This document shows positions 23,040 through 31,734 of a stretch of 36,609 bases of DNA, in pieces. Numbering within the stretch: the stretch's first letter is position 1; every line of letters starts with the position of its first letter. A program made the translations under genes and the position numbers. The notes under the pieces are model-generated. The model worked only from the letters and a program-made list of their open reading frames with translations, was not told the DNA's origin and searched no databases. Source of the DNA: an uncultured Acidobacteriota bacterium (lineage in GTDB: Bacteria > Acidobacteriota > Thermoanaerobaculia > Gp7-AA8); contig CALMZP010000148.1 of assembly GCA_937870635.1 (NCBI GenBank), positions 1 through 36,609 on the forward strand, read 5' to 3'.

Positions 23040-24977
23040 TCACTTGCCGCGGATCCGATCGAAGAATGCTTCGGTTGAAACAGGGCGGCCCAGGAAGTTC
23101 TCGACGAGGGCGCGCGCAGGCTCTTCGCCGCCGCGGCTGAGGATCATCTCGCGCACGCGACGTCCCGCTTCACGATTCATGATGTCCGCGCCGAACACCG
23201 ACACCATGTCGAGAGCGATCGCTTTCGCCCACATGTACCCGTAGTAGCCCGCTGCATATCCGCTGGCGATGTGCTCGAAGGTGCCGGGGAACGACGTCCC
23301 CTCGACATAGCCCATCGGCGTCGCACCTTCCATCTGCTGCCATACCTGCAGGCAACGGCCGGGGTTCTCGCTTGAGAGAGCCATGTCGAATTCGGCGTAG
23401 AGCAGCTGGCGGCCGTAGTCGATTCCCGCGCCGAACTTCGCGGCCGCGTTCAGACGCTCGACGAGCGATCGATCGATCTCGGGGCAATCGGGGCAGTGTG
23501 AGCGCAGGAGTGAAAGACTCTCGTGACGGCTTGCCCATTCCTCGTACATCTGCGACGGAGCCTCGACGAAGTCGCGCTCCACGCTGGTTCCCGAATGCTG
23601 GTTGTACTCGGTGTGCGACAGCACGCCGTGCAGGACGTGACCGAATTCGTGCAGAAGAGTCTCGAGCTCGTCGTGAGTGAGCCCGTTGCGATCGAAGTTC
23701 GTGACGAGCACGCTGATTGCCTTCCGCCCCGCCTTGCGGCTCACTCCCCTCACCGGCCACGCCGCCGCATGCTTGTATTTTCCCTCGCGTGGATAGAGGT
23801 CGAGATAGATGCCGCCGATGAACTCACTCGTCGTCGCGTCGAGCACGTCGAGGTAGATCACGTCCTCGTGCCAGACGGGGACAGTGGCGCGCTCGAAACG
23901 CAGGTCGTAGAGACGCTCGCTGATGTCGAGCATCCATTCGACCGCCGGCCCGCTCGGGAAGTACTTGCGCAGCGCTTCCTGGTCGATGGCGAACCGCTGC
24001 TCGCGCAGCCGCTCGCGATAGAAGAGCATGTCCCACCGGTTGATGTCAGCCTTCTCGACTGGAATGCCGTCGAGCTCCGCCCTCACTTCACTCAACTGCG
24101 CCAGGTCCCGCACCTCGGCCTCGGTCACGACGCTCCGGACTTCATCGAGGAAGCGCAGGACCGTTTCCGGGTTCTCCACCATCCGGCGCTTGGTGACGTA
24201 ATGCGCATAGCTGGGGACCTCGTACAGGTCGGCGATCTCTTTCCGGAGACGCGTGATCTCGTCCATCACCTCGAGATTCCGCGGCGTGCCGCGGTTGGTG
24301 TACGCGAGGTAGTAGCGCCTGCGGGCGTCCGCGTGCCGCGAGTTGGACATGAACGGAACGTAATCGGGATAGTCGAACCCGACGACGATGTTGCCGTTCG
24401 CGTCGCGTTGCGCGCGGTCAAGCCAGGCCTGCGGCACACCTGCGCATTCTTCCGTCGTGAAGGTGATCATTTCCGCGTTTTCGCGGATGTTGCGCGCGAA
24501 CTCCTGCCCCAGCTCGGTCAGCCGGTCGGAGATCTCCTTGAAGCGGCGCCGGCGGTCGAGCGGCAACGACACGCCGCTGTCCTCGAATGCTTCGAGCAGG
24601 TCCTTCTGCAGCTGCTTTTCCGCGCTCGACCGCGGATGCACCCGCCGCACGCGTTCGTACAGCGCCTCGTTCTGAAAGACTTCGGTGAGGAAGCTCGATT
24701 CCTCGATGAGCGCCACGTCGGCCGCATCGCGTACGTCCTTCTCAGGGTGGACACTGTTGAGGAGAGAGATCGCGCCGAAGGCGTCTTCGATGATGATCGC
24801 CGTGCGATCCCATTCGTCGAGCACATTGGCGGACGTGACCTCTTCGGCCGGGATCGCTTCGATGCGCTCCATGCCCCGGCGGGCTTCGGCCAGAGCGCGG
24901 TCCGCGCGCGTCCTGACTTCCTCTGCGGTGAGAATCGGAATGGTGGGCCGCTCAGGCCCGGCGACGACTGTGGACAT
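23040..24977 (-). CDS. M3 family metallopeptidase (oligopeptidase)
   Basis: The 645-residue zinc peptidase cleaves short peptides in the cytoplasm. The zinc site HEFGHVLHG is present, with the M3 context HDELETLLHEFGHVLHGVLS and, after it, ERDFVEAPSQMYEEWA holding the third ligand glutamate. No signal peptide is visible. ATG 24977 (MSTVVAG) is preferred over an upstream non-ATG extension to 24998. No clear Shine-Dalgarno is seen. It lies downstream of the M23 peptidase on the same strand with a 36-base gap. Confidence 0.92.
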   Translation of the reverse strand: MSTVVAGPERPTIPILTAEEVRTRADRALAEARRGMERIEAIPAEEVTSANVLDEWDRTAIIIEDAFGAISLLNSVHPEKDVRDAADVALIEESSFLTEVFQNEALYERVRRVHPRSSAEKQLQKDLLEAFEDSGVSLPLDRRRRFKEISDRLTELGQEFARNIRENAEMITFTTEECAGVPQAWLDRAQRDANGNIVVGFDYPDYVPFMSNSRHADARRRYYLAYTNRGTPRNLEVMDEITRLRKEIADLYEVPSYAHYVTKRRMVENPETVLRFLDEVRSVVTEAEVRDLAQLSEVRAELDGIPVEKADINRWDMLFYRERLREQRFAIDQEALRKYFPSGPAVEWMLDISERLYDLRFERATVPVWHEDVIYLDVLDATTSEFIGGIYLDLYPREGKYKHAAAWPVRGVSRKAGRKAISVLVTNFDRNGLTHDELETLLHEFGHVLHGVLSHTEYNQHSGTSVERDFVEAPSQMYEEWASRHESLSLLRSHCPDCPEIDRSLVERLNAAAKFGAGIDYGRQLLYAEFDMALSSENPGRCLQVWQQMEGATPMGYVEGTSFPGTFEHIASGYAAGYYGYMWAKAIALDMVSVFGADIMNREAGRRVREMILSRGGEEPARALVENFLGRPVSTEAFFDRIRGK

Positions 24978-25013
24978 ACAGATTCTGCATTTGAGCAAAA
25001 TCTGTACAAAACG

Positions 25014-25607
25014 TCATCTGGCAGTCAGTAATGGATATGGATCGATCGCCTCACCCTTCCACCACTCCTTCGTCGGCGGGAGGCGCGTGACTGCGAAGTG
25101 AAGGTGCGGCGCACTGGGAGGCGCATTGCCGGTCGTGCCGACGTATCCGATCAGCGTCCCGGACTTGACGGGCATCCCTTCGCGGATGCCGGCCGCGTAA
25201 CGGTCGAGGTGGGCGTAGTAGAAACAGGTCTTCTCCGCCTCGTCATATTGATAGATGGTGAGACCGCCGGCTCTGCTGTTGAAGAGCTTGCGGATCGTAC
25301 CGTCCGCCACCGCGACGACGGGCGTACCTCGCGGCGCGAGGATGTCGAGAGCCTGATGGGAGCGTCCGCCGCTCCGCTTCTGGTCGAAGTCGCGGCGTAG
25401 GTTTTCGGGACGGATTCCCTCTACCGGGATCTGCAGGGGCGGGAGTCCTGTGGGCATGACGCTCGGCGGGGTCACGCCGGGCGCCGGCACGGATGCGCTC
25501 ACGGCCTCGTCCTTGAGGCGGGGGTTGGCCCGGGTCTCGGTGACCCACATGAGGACCCCGGTCGCCCCGAAAACGGCGCCGATCAGAAACGAGACAGTTG
25601 TACGCAT
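25014..25607 (-). CDS. M23 (LytM-type) peptidase with N-terminal membrane anchor
   Basis: The 197-residue protein has an N-terminal hydrophobic segment (TTVSFLIGAVFGATGVLMWV) and a C-terminal LytM domain: SHQALDILAPRGTPVVAVAD with zinc ligands H and D, and the HLHF motif in APHLHFAV. Such enzymes cut peptidoglycan cross-links or act as amidase activators. ATG 25607 is preferred over a longer frame to 25724, which would be antisense to the fpg fragment. Confidence 0.88.
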   Translation of the reverse strand: MRTTVSFLIGAVFGATGVLMWVTETRANPRLKDEAVSASVPAPGVTPPSVMPTGLPPLQIPVEGIRPENLRRDFDQKRSGGRSHQALDILAPRGTPVVAVADGTIRKLFNSRAGGLTIYQYDEAEKTCFYYAHLDRYAAGIREGMPVKSGTLIGYVGTTGNAPPSAPHLHFAVTRLPPTKEWWKGEAIDPYPLLTAR

Positions 25608-25630
25608 CACAGGCGGATAATTCTCAGACT

Positions 25631-25828
25631 GTGCCGGAACTTCCCGATGTGACCGCTTATCTGGAGGCGCTGGAGCAACGCCTGATGGGTCAACGACTTC
25701 GGCGCGTGCGTCTGCCCGGTTCATTCGTGCTCGGAACGGTCGAGCCCGCTCCGGAAGCCCTCGCGGGGCTACAGGTGACCGGTTTTCGCCCCATCGGGGC
25801 AGGGTCGCCCGCGGCTCCGTTTCCCTAA
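25631..25828 (+). pseudogene. fpg: Truncated formamidopyrimidine-DNA glycosylase
   Basis: From GTG 25631 the frame reads VPELPDVTAYLEALEQRLMG, the catalytic N-terminus of Fpg/MutM (normally starting at P2-E3). After about 57 residues it passes directly into the GCGGGCGA-type palindrome (from about 25797) and stops. The remaining 200 or so residues, including the H2TH and zinc-finger parts, are absent. The gene is therefore broken at a repeat junction. It is divergent from the M23 gene. Confidence 0.85.
25797..25822. repeat. GCGGGCGA palindromic element, copy at fpg breakpoint
   Basis: The sequence GGGTCGCCCGCGGCTCC followed by a short T/C run and CTAA matches the end of the copy at 31710-31737. 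It coincides with the point where fpg similarity ends. Confidence 0.75.
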
Positions 25829-26403
25829 AACGCGCGTTTGTACGTGAACACGAACGAACGCTTCACGCAGTTACGGACCGGCGCGATGAACTTCGCCGCG
25901 CGGATCTCGCGCTCCGCAATGGCTGCCAGAGCGGCGTCGCCGGTGTTGTTCGACACGACCTTCGTCGACGTCACTGCACCATCCGTATTGACGTTCGCGT
26001 CGACGACGACCAGGCCGTGGCGCCCGTCTTCGCTGAACGACGGCAGCGGTGACTTCTCGAACGCGTAGTCGGAATCGGGCGGACAACCTCTGCGACCGCG
26101 ACGAGGCGGCGGTGCACCCATGGCCACGTATTTCGACGAGACCCAGCCGACGCCGCCCGATGCCACGCGCACGCGATACCAGCCGTCCTTTTCCTCGAGC
26201 AGTTGCAGCGTCGCGCCGCGCCGAACCGTGGTCAGGATCGGAGCATCGGATGAAGGCTCCTCGCGGACGTTGAGCGCGGTCGCCGTCACATGCGCCGGCC
26301 CGAGCTCCCGCTGCGATTGCGGCGCCGGCGCGGCGACCGGCTCAGGCGGAGGTGGCGTCGAGCAGCCGGCGGCCAGGAGAACGCAGATGAGGAGCCGTTT
26401 CAC
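25825..26403 (-). CDS. Lipoprotein with SH3b domain and TonB-like C-terminus
   Basis: The 192-residue protein starts with a lipobox (LLAAGCS). A bacterial SH3 domain follows (about 38-95: VTATALNVREEPSSDAPILT, then GWYRVRVASGGVGWVSSKYV). The C-terminal part (about 125-192) resembles a TonB C-terminal domain, with VVVDANVNTDGAVTSTKVVS and AEREIRAAKFIAPV. SH3b domains bind cell-wall peptides. It starts on a GTG that overlaps the trpA stop in GTGA, so it is co-translated at the end of the trp operon. Why it is there is unclear. Confidence 0.82.
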   Translation of the reverse strand: MKRLLICVLLAAGCSTPPPPEPVAAPAPQSQRELGPAHVTATALNVREEPSSDAPILTTVRRGATLQLLEEKDGWYRVRVASGGVGWVSSKYVAMGAPPPRRGRRGCPPDSDYAFEKSPLPSFSEDGRHGLVVVDANVNTDGAVTSTKVVSNNTGDAALAAIAEREIRAAKFIAPVRNCVKRSFVFTYKRAF

Positions 26404-27194
26404 TGCCCCGAATGGTACACGATGGAACGGACCACATCGCCCGCGCGCTGTGGTGCTCCCACCGGATCGCCATCCGCGATCGCGCGAACGATCGCACTAC
26501 CTACGACCACGCAAGCGCACCGCTCCCGCAGTGCATCGTAGTGCTCGCGTTTCGAGATCCCGAAACCGACCGCCAGCGGCTTCCTGAGCCGGAGACGGAT
26601 CTCATCCAGGCGACCGAGCAGCGCCGGGTCGAGATCGCTGCGCGTCCCGGTCACCCCCGTCGTCGAAACGTAGTAGACAAAGCCGTCACTGGCGCGGTCG
26701 ATCATCGTGATGCGCTTCTCGCTCGACGTCGGCGCGAGGAGGAACACCAGTCCCAGGCCGTGATGATGGAGCGAGCGCTGAATCTCCCTCGCCGCTTCCG
26801 GCAGCAGGTCCGTGAGCAGCACGGCGTCGAAGCCCGCCGCGGCGCCATCCTTTCCGAACCGTTCCATGCCGAACCGGAGAAGCGGATTGAGATACGAGAA
26901 CGCGATCAGCGGAATCTGGCTCTTCTCGCGGATCGCTCGCGCCGCCCGAAACACATCCAGCAGCGTCGTGCCCCCCTCCAGCGCACGTTGCGCCGCAGCC
27001 TGAATGACCGGTCCGTCGGCGATCGGATCGGAGAACGGAACGCCGAGCTCGATTGCATCCGCGCCGGCGCGCTCCAGCTCCTCCACCACCCGGACCGTCG
27101 TATCGACATCGGGATCGCCGCACGTAACGTACGCGATCAGACCGCACCGCTTCTCGCGCTTCAAGCGTTTGAACATCGCATCGACGCGGTTCAT
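26400..27194 (-). CDS. trpA: Tryptophan synthase alpha chain
   Basis: The 264-residue TIM-barrel enzyme cleaves indole-3-glycerol phosphate to indole, which is passed to TrpB. Catalytic residues fall on E49 and D60 in [17 protein letters not shown], the same numbering as the Salmonella enzyme. [14 protein letters not shown] and [12 protein letters not shown] form the phosphate-binding end. ATG 27194 overlaps the trpB stop as ATGA, indicating translational coupling. The TGA stop overlaps the lipoprotein GTG. Confidence 0.97.
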   Translation of the reverse strand: MNRVDAMFKRLKREKRCGLIAYVTCGDPDVDTTVRVVEELERAGADAIELGVPFSDPIADGPVIQAAAQRALEGGTTLLDVFRAARAIREKSQIPLIAFSYLNPLLRFGMERFGKDGAAAGFDAVLLTDLLPEAAREIQRSLHHHGLGLVFLLAPTSSEKRITMIDRASDGFVYYVSTTGVTGTRSDLDPALLGRLDEIRLRLRKPLAVGFGISKREHYDALRERCACVVVGSAIVRAIADGDPVGAPQRAGDVVRSIVYHSGQ

Positions 27195-28420
27195 GTGTGT
27201 CGCTGCTCCAGCGCTGCGATCTGCGGTACATCCTTGTCTCCCCTTCCGGAGAGATTCGCTACGACGACGGAACCGGTGGCGATGTCGTTCCCGTTCCGCA
27301 TCAGCCAACCGAGGGCGTGCGACGACTCGAGCGCAGGGATGATCCCCTCCTTCTCGCTCAGTCGATGGAACGCTTCCAGAGCCAGCTCGTCGCTGCAGTC
27401 GTGATACTCGATCCGTCCGACCTGCTGCAGATAGGCGTGCTCCGGTCCTACGGAGGGATAGTCGAGGCCGGCCGAGATCGAATGCGTCTCAGAGATCTGC
27501 CCGAACTCATCCTGCAGCACCATCGAGTGCGTCCCATGAAGAACGCCGGGCATCCCGCCGCTGAATCGCGCGGCGTGGTCGCCGAGTTTCGGCCCGCGCC
27601 CGCCAGCCTCAACGCCGATCATCCGGATCGACTCGTGTTTCAGCATCTCGTAGAACAGCCCGATGGCGTTCGATCCGCCGCCGACGCACGCGATCGCGAC
27701 ATCGGGCGTCTTTCCCACCCGCTTGCGCAACTGCACGAGCGCCTCCCGTCCGATCACCGATTGAAAGTCGCGCACGACCATCGGATAAGGATGTGGCCCG
27801 AGGACGGAGCCGAGGATGTAGTGGGTGGTGCGGACGTTGGTGACCCAGTCACGGATCGCCTCGTTGATCGCATCCTTCAGCGTCCGGCTTCCGCTCGACA
27901 CCGGCACCACCTCGGCACCCAGGAGTCGCATACGGAACACGTTGAGCTCCTGCCGGGCCATGTCCACTTCGCCCATGTACACGACGCACTGCAGGCCGAG
28001 GAGAGCGCAGGCCGTCGCGGTTGCGACGCCGTGCTGGCCGGCGCCCGTTTCCGCGATGATCCGCTTCTTCCCCATGTTCCTCGCGACGAGAGCCTGGCCG
28101 ACGGCGTTGTTGATCTTGTGCGCACCGGTGTGATTGAGATCTTCGCGCTTCAGAAACAGACGAAAGCGGCCGCACAGCTCCGCGAACCGAGGCGCTTCGG
28201 TGAGCGGCGTCGGCCGTCCGACGAACTCCGCGAGAATGCGATCGAGCTCGTGACGGAACTCGCGGTCGCGGCGCATTTTGCGATACGCCGCATCGAATTC
28301 ATCGAGCGCGGCGGTCAGCGTCTCCGGGACATAGCGGCCGCCGAAGTCACCGAAGTAACCGGCACGATCCGGGAGGGACTTGCTCGAAGTCGCTCTTGGT
28401 TTTCTTGGCTGCTCTGTCAT
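27191..28420 (-). CDS. trpB: Tryptophan synthase beta chain
   Basis: The 409-residue PLP enzyme condenses indole with serine. K102 in [14 protein letters not shown] is the Schiff-base lysine, and GGGSNAIG is the PLP phosphate loop. [15 protein letters not shown] marks the N-terminus. The open frame extends into the TTTTGGA repeat, but ATG 28420 gives the normal start. It is separated from trpF by that repeat, the only place in the trpD-to-trpA run where genes do not overlap. Confidence 0.97.
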   Translation of the reverse strand: MTEQPRKPRATSSKSLPDRAGYFGDFGGRYVPETLTAALDEFDAAYRKMRRDREFRHELDRILAEFVGRPTPLTEAPRFAELCGRFRLFLKREDLNHTGAHKINNAVGQALVARNMGKKRIIAETGAGQHGVATATACALLGLQCVVYMGEVDMARQELNVFRMRLLGAEVVPVSSGSRTLKDAINEAIRDWVTNVRTTHYILGSVLGPHPYPMVVRDFQSVIGREALVQLRKRVGKTPDVAIACVGGGSNAIGLFYEMLKHESIRMIGVEAGGRGPKLGDHAARFSGGMPGVLHGTHSMVLQDEFGQISETHSISAGLDYPSVGPEHAYLQQVGRIEYHDCSDELALEAFHRLSEKEGIIPALESSHALGWLMRNGNDIATGSVVVANLSGRGDKDVPQIAALEQRHT

Positions 28421-28433
28421 TCTGGCTCGTTCA

Positions 28434-28520
28434 TTTTGGATTTTGGATTTTGGATTTTGGATTGAATTCTGGAGATGGCTGAATCTCAATCCAAAATCCA
28501 AAATCCAAAATCCAAAATCG
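28434..28520. repeat. TTTTGGA heptamer arrays in inverted orientation, copy 2
   Basis: TTTTGGA units (28434-28463) face TCCAAAA units (28487-28520) across 23 bases. The stem of about 30 bp lies between trpF and trpB, in the middle of the trp operon, and could act as an attenuator, processing site or polarity element. Confidence 0.96.
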
Positions 28521-28522
28521 CC

Positions 28523-29140
28523 TCATCCCCGCCTGACCCGATCAAATAGCGCCTCGATTTTCCCCGGGTCCTTCACTCCCGGCTCGCTCTCCACGCCGCT
28601 GGCGATGTCGATTCCGTTCGGGCGCACGAGACTGATCGCCGCGCCGATACTGTCCGGCGTCATACCGCCGGCGAGGAAGAAGGGTTTCGAGCGCGCGTAC
28701 GTCGTGAGCAGCGACCAGTCGAACCGCCGCCCCGTGCCGCCGGCGCGCCGCTCTTCGTAGGTGTCGAAGAGAAACCATTCCGCCGACGGATGCGCCGTCG
28801 TGTCAGGGAGCGCGTCACCCACGCGGAACGACTTGATGGCCGGGATCCCGATCGCGCGGATGTCTTCGTCCGTTTCCGATCCATGCAGCTGCACGAGGTC
28901 GAGGCCGGCCATCTCCGCAATCTGGCGGACGTATTCGACCGAGGCATCGCGGAAGACGCCGACGAATTTCGGCCGGCTGGGGCGGTCGCGTAGAACCCTC
29001 GTGATCTCCGCCGCCTTTTCCGGCTCGATGAATCGCGGTGTCGACGGCACGAAGATGAAGCCGAGAAAATCGGCTCCCTTGTCGGCGCTGAGCAGCGCGT
29101 CTTCCATGCGCGTCAGGCCGCAGATCTTGATCCTGGTCAT
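28523..29140 (-). CDS. trpF: Phosphoribosylanthranilate isomerase
   Basis: The 205-residue TIM-barrel protein opens with RIKICGLTRMEDALLSADKG, including the catalytic cysteine, and has FVGVFRDASVEYV and FFLAGGMTPDSI, followed by a phosphate-binding SGVESEPGVKDP. It converts phosphoribosylanthranilate to its carboxyphenylamino form. The ATG overlaps the trpC stop as ATGA. Confidence 0.96.
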   Translation of the reverse strand: MTRIKICGLTRMEDALLSADKGADFLGFIFVPSTPRFIEPEKAAEITRVLRDRPSRPKFVGVFRDASVEYVRQIAEMAGLDLVQLHGSETDEDIRAIGIPAIKSFRVGDALPDTTAHPSAEWFLFDTYEERRAGGTGRRFDWSLLTTYARSKPFFLAGGMTPDSIGAAISLVRPNGIDIASGVESEPGVKDPGKIEALFDRVRRG

Positions 29141-29919
29141 CTGTCTCCTCCCGTGAGGCGGCGGACGGCCGCGGAGCGGTCATCCTGCCGCAAGAGCGAC
29201 TCGCCTACCAGAAAGGCATCGAAACCCGCTGTCCGCAGGCGTTCCACGTCGCCGCGCTCGCGGATGCCGCTCTCCGCAACCTTGATTTTCCCTTCCGGAA
29301 TCTTTGCCCCCAGCCTTTCCGACGTCGCCAGATCGACAGCGAAGTTGCGGAGGTCGCGGTTGTTGACGCCGATCACGCGCGCGCCACCTTTGATCGCCCG
29401 CGCGAGCTCCTTCTCGTCGTGCACCTCCACGAGAGCGTCACATCCAAACCGCTCGAGCGTATCGATGTAGCGCCGGATCTTTCCCGCATCGAGCAACGAC
29501 GCCAGGAGCAGTACGGCATCGGCCCCGGCCACCACTCCTTCGAGGAGCTGCGCCTCGTCGATGATGAAGTCCTTCATCACGACCGGAAGCCCCGACGCCT
29601 GCCCCGCCCTTCTCAACCATTCCCGGTTCCCTCGAAAGAACTCGGGCTCGGTCACGACGGAGATCGCATGCGCGCCACCTTGGCGATACTCGGCTGCGAT
29701 CGCCTCGACGTCAGGGTTCTCCACGATCGTGCCGGCCGACGGCGATGCGGCCTTGATCTCGGCGATGACGCTGATCCCTTTCTGTGCCAGCGCGCGTGAG
29801 AATGCGTGCGGCTCGTGCTGGCGTGCCGCGATCGTGGCGCGGCCGAGAAGGTCCTCGCGATCCAGGGGCGCCGCTGCGAGGCGTGCGCGCGTGCGTTCCA
29901 CGATGTCGTCGAGAATCAC
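29137..29919 (-). CDS. trpC: Indole-3-glycerol phosphate synthase
   Basis: The 260-residue TIM barrel has the family signatures IAEIKAASPSAGTIVENPD, SVVTEPEFFRGN, VMKDFIIDEAQL and GVNNRDLRNFAVDL. It makes indole-3-glycerol phosphate, the TrpA substrate. The start is GTG 29919, overlapping the trpD stop as GTGA. Confidence 0.96.
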   Translation of the reverse strand: MILDDIVERTRARLAAAPLDREDLLGRATIAARQHEPHAFSRALAQKGISVIAEIKAASPSAGTIVENPDVEAIAAEYRQGGAHAISVVTEPEFFRGNREWLRRAGQASGLPVVMKDFIIDEAQLLEGVVAGADAVLLLASLLDAGKIRRYIDTLERFGCDALVEVHDEKELARAIKGGARVIGVNNRDLRNFAVDLATSERLGAKIPEGKIKVAESGIRERGDVERLRTAGFDAFLVGESLLRQDDRSAAVRRLTGGDR

Positions 29920-30929
29920 TGTCTGCGCGTCTCCTCGATCAGCTCCTGCAGTTTGTCCATCGCGCGCCCGTCGACAATCGCTGCGCGGGCCATCGCTGCG
30001 CCTTCCCGAAGCGTGCGCGCCTCTCCTGCCACGTAGAGCGCCGCGCCGGCGTTCGCGGCCACGACATCCTGTCCTCCCCCGGGTCGTCCGGAGAGGATGT
30101 CCCGCGCAATCTGCGCGTTCATTCGGACATCGCCGCCGGCCAGCGTCTTCACGTCGTGCGTGCCCACGCCAAAGTCATCCGGCGAGACCTCATACGACTT
30201 CACCTTTCCCTCGTGCACCTCGGCGACATGCGTCTTCGCGCTGACAGAAATCTCGTCCATCCCATCGCGGCTGTGAACGACCATCGCGTGGATCGCACCG
30301 AGGGCCACGAGGACATCGGCAACCACCTCCACCAGCTCATCGGAGTAGACGCCGAGAACCTGACGGCGCGCGAAGGCCGGGTTGGTGAGCGGACCGAGGA
30401 CGTTGAAGATGGTTCGGACGCCGAGCTCGCGGCGCACCGCGGCGACGGCACCCATGGCCGGATGGAGCTTCGGCGCAAACAGAAACGAAATCCCCACACG
30501 CCTCAGCACCCTTGCCATCGCCTCAACCTGCAGGTCGATGTTGACGCCGAGCTCGGCGAGGACGTCGGCGCTGCCGCATGACGACGACACCGCGCGATTG
30601 CCATGCTTGGCGACGTTCGCACCGGCCGCTGCCGCGACGATCGCCGCCACGGTCGAAATGTTGAACGTGCCTCGCCCGTCGCCGCCGGTTCCGCATGTGT
30701 CGACGAGCCGGTCGCGGTCGACATCGAGCGGCGTCACGCGCTCGCGCATGGCCATCGCGGCGCCGGTGATCTCCGCCGGCGTCTCGCCCTTCATGCGCAG
30801 TGCCACGAGGAGCGCGCTCTTCTGGACGTCGGTCGCCCGCCCGTCCATCACGTCGGAGAATACCTGATGCATCTCGTCTCGCGTGAGGTTCTGGCCGGAC
30901 ATCGTCCTTTTGATTGCGGCGGCGATCAT
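29916..30929 (-). CDS. trpD: Anthranilate phosphoribosyltransferase
   Basis: The 337-residue enzyme has the PRPP-binding loop VDTCGTGGDGRGTFNIST, then KHGNRAVSSSCGSADVLAEL, and GPLTNPAFARRQVLGVYSDE. ATG 30929 is preferred over the longer open frame because it gives the family start IKRTMSGQNLTRDEM and overlaps the trpG stop as ATGA. Confidence 0.96.
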   Translation of the reverse strand: MIAAAIKRTMSGQNLTRDEMHQVFSDVMDGRATDVQKSALLVALRMKGETPAEITGAAMAMRERVTPLDVDRDRLVDTCGTGGDGRGTFNISTVAAIVAAAAGANVAKHGNRAVSSSCGSADVLAELGVNIDLQVEAMARVLRRVGISFLFAPKLHPAMGAVAAVRRELGVRTIFNVLGPLTNPAFARRQVLGVYSDELVEVVADVLVALGAIHAMVVHSRDGMDEISVSAKTHVAEVHEGKVKSYEVSPDDFGVGTHDVKTLAGGDVRMNAQIARDILSGRPGGGQDVVAANAGAALYVAGEARTLREGAAMARAAIVDGRAMDKLQELIEETRRQ

Positions 30930-31492
30930 GACAACCCTCCGAGAAAATTCGCGATCAGGCGGTCGCCGGAGGACGTGCCGTACGACTCGGGGTGGAACTG
31001 GATGCCGAAAAGCGGCCGGCTCCGATGCGAGACGGCCATGATGACGCCATCGGGCGTTTCTGCGTCGACGACGAGATTGGAGGGCATCGAGTCGCGCTCG
31101 ATCACCAGCGAGTGATAGCGCGCGGTGTGCATCGGCCGCGGGCATCCGGCGAACAGCCGCTCACCTTCATGGCGCACTTCGGTGACCTTGCCGTGCACGG
31201 GGATGCCGCCGCGCACGATCCGCGCGCCGAACGCTTCGCCCAGCGCCTGATGCCCGAGGCAGACGCCGAGGAGGGGGATGGATGTGTTGGAGCGGATGAG
31301 GTCGAGGACCCTTCCCGCCCGGGACGGGGTTCCGGGCCCCGGCGAGATCACGATCGCCCGCGGCCGGGAATCGATCAGCTCAGCCGGCTCGAATGCGTCG
31401 TTGCGGACGACCACGAGCGGACGGCCGGAGAGCCGCTCGATCTGCTGGACCAGATTGTAGGTGAAGGAGTCGTAATTATCGACGACGACGAT
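30926..31492 (-). CDS. trpG: Anthranilate synthase glutamine amidotransferase subunit, start unclear
   Basis: The class I amidotransferase supplies ammonia to TrpE. The catalytic triad is visible as C in LLGVCLGHQALGEAFG and H/E in GIQFHPESYG. Coding similarity begins with IVVVDNYDSFTYNLVQQIER, the normal TrpG N-terminus, at the ATC codon 31492-31490. In this frame the first stop upstream is TGA 31537-31535, and the 14 codons between contain no ATG, GTG or TTG. The first standard start inside is GTG 31414, which would delete 26 conserved residues. Either a non-standard start is used or the 5' end is mutated. trpE, usually upstream, is replaced by a repeat. Confidence 0.85.
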   Translation of the reverse strand: MVVVDNYDSFTYNLVQQIERLSGRPLVVVRNDAFEPAELIDSRPRAIVISPGPGTPSRAGRVLDLIRSNTSIPLLGVCLGHQALGEAFGARIVRGGIPVHGKVTEVRHEGERLFAGCPRPMHTARYHSLVIERDSMPSNLVVDAETPDGVIMAVSHRSRPLFGIQFHPESYGTSSGDRLIANFLGGLS

Positions 31493-31594
31493 CGAATGAG
31501 GGACGGAGCCAAAGACGCTCCCGGAGAGTGGCGTTCATGGGATGGGGAGAATACCCCAAAACGGGGGAGCAGCGTGAACCTGTCCGAAAATCGA

Positions 31595-31674
31595 AATGTT
31601 GAATGTTCAATGTTGAATGTTCAATGTTGAAGACATTTCAACATTCAACATTGAACATTCAACATTCAACATTT
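31595..31674. repeat. AATGTTS heptamer arrays in inverted orientation
   Basis: AATGTTG and AATGTTC units alternate from 31595 to 31631, and the inverse CAACATT/GAACATT units run from about 31635 to 31674 with a loop of only a few bases. A near-perfect stem of over 30 bp results. It lies between rmuC and trpG, where trpE would be expected. Confidence 0.96.
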
Positions 31675-31704
31675 CACTTCTAACTTGCCAGGCGCCGGAC
31701 ACGT

Positions 31705-31734
31705 GCCGGCGGGATCGCCCGCGGCTCCACGTCT
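31705..31734. repeat. GCGGGCGA palindromic element next to rmuC
   Basis: GGCGGGATCGCCCGCGGCTCC with a trailing ACGTCTCTAA abuts the rmuC stop codon. The last bases match those at the fpg breakpoint, so they probably define one end of the element. Confidence 0.8.

Noticed and set aside
23523-25031. Large plus-strand frame of 502 codons
   Set aside because: It is antisense to the M3 peptidase gene, has no recognisable domain and shows the composition of a shadow frame.
27197-28465. Plus-strand frame of 422 codons
   Set aside because: Antisense to trpB; its end consists of the TTTTGGA repeat translated.
31475-31538. trp leader peptide for attenuation (MNATLRERLWLRPSFDRRRR)
   Set aside because: It has one Trp codon only, no antiterminator/terminator pair, and overlaps trpG coding sequence.
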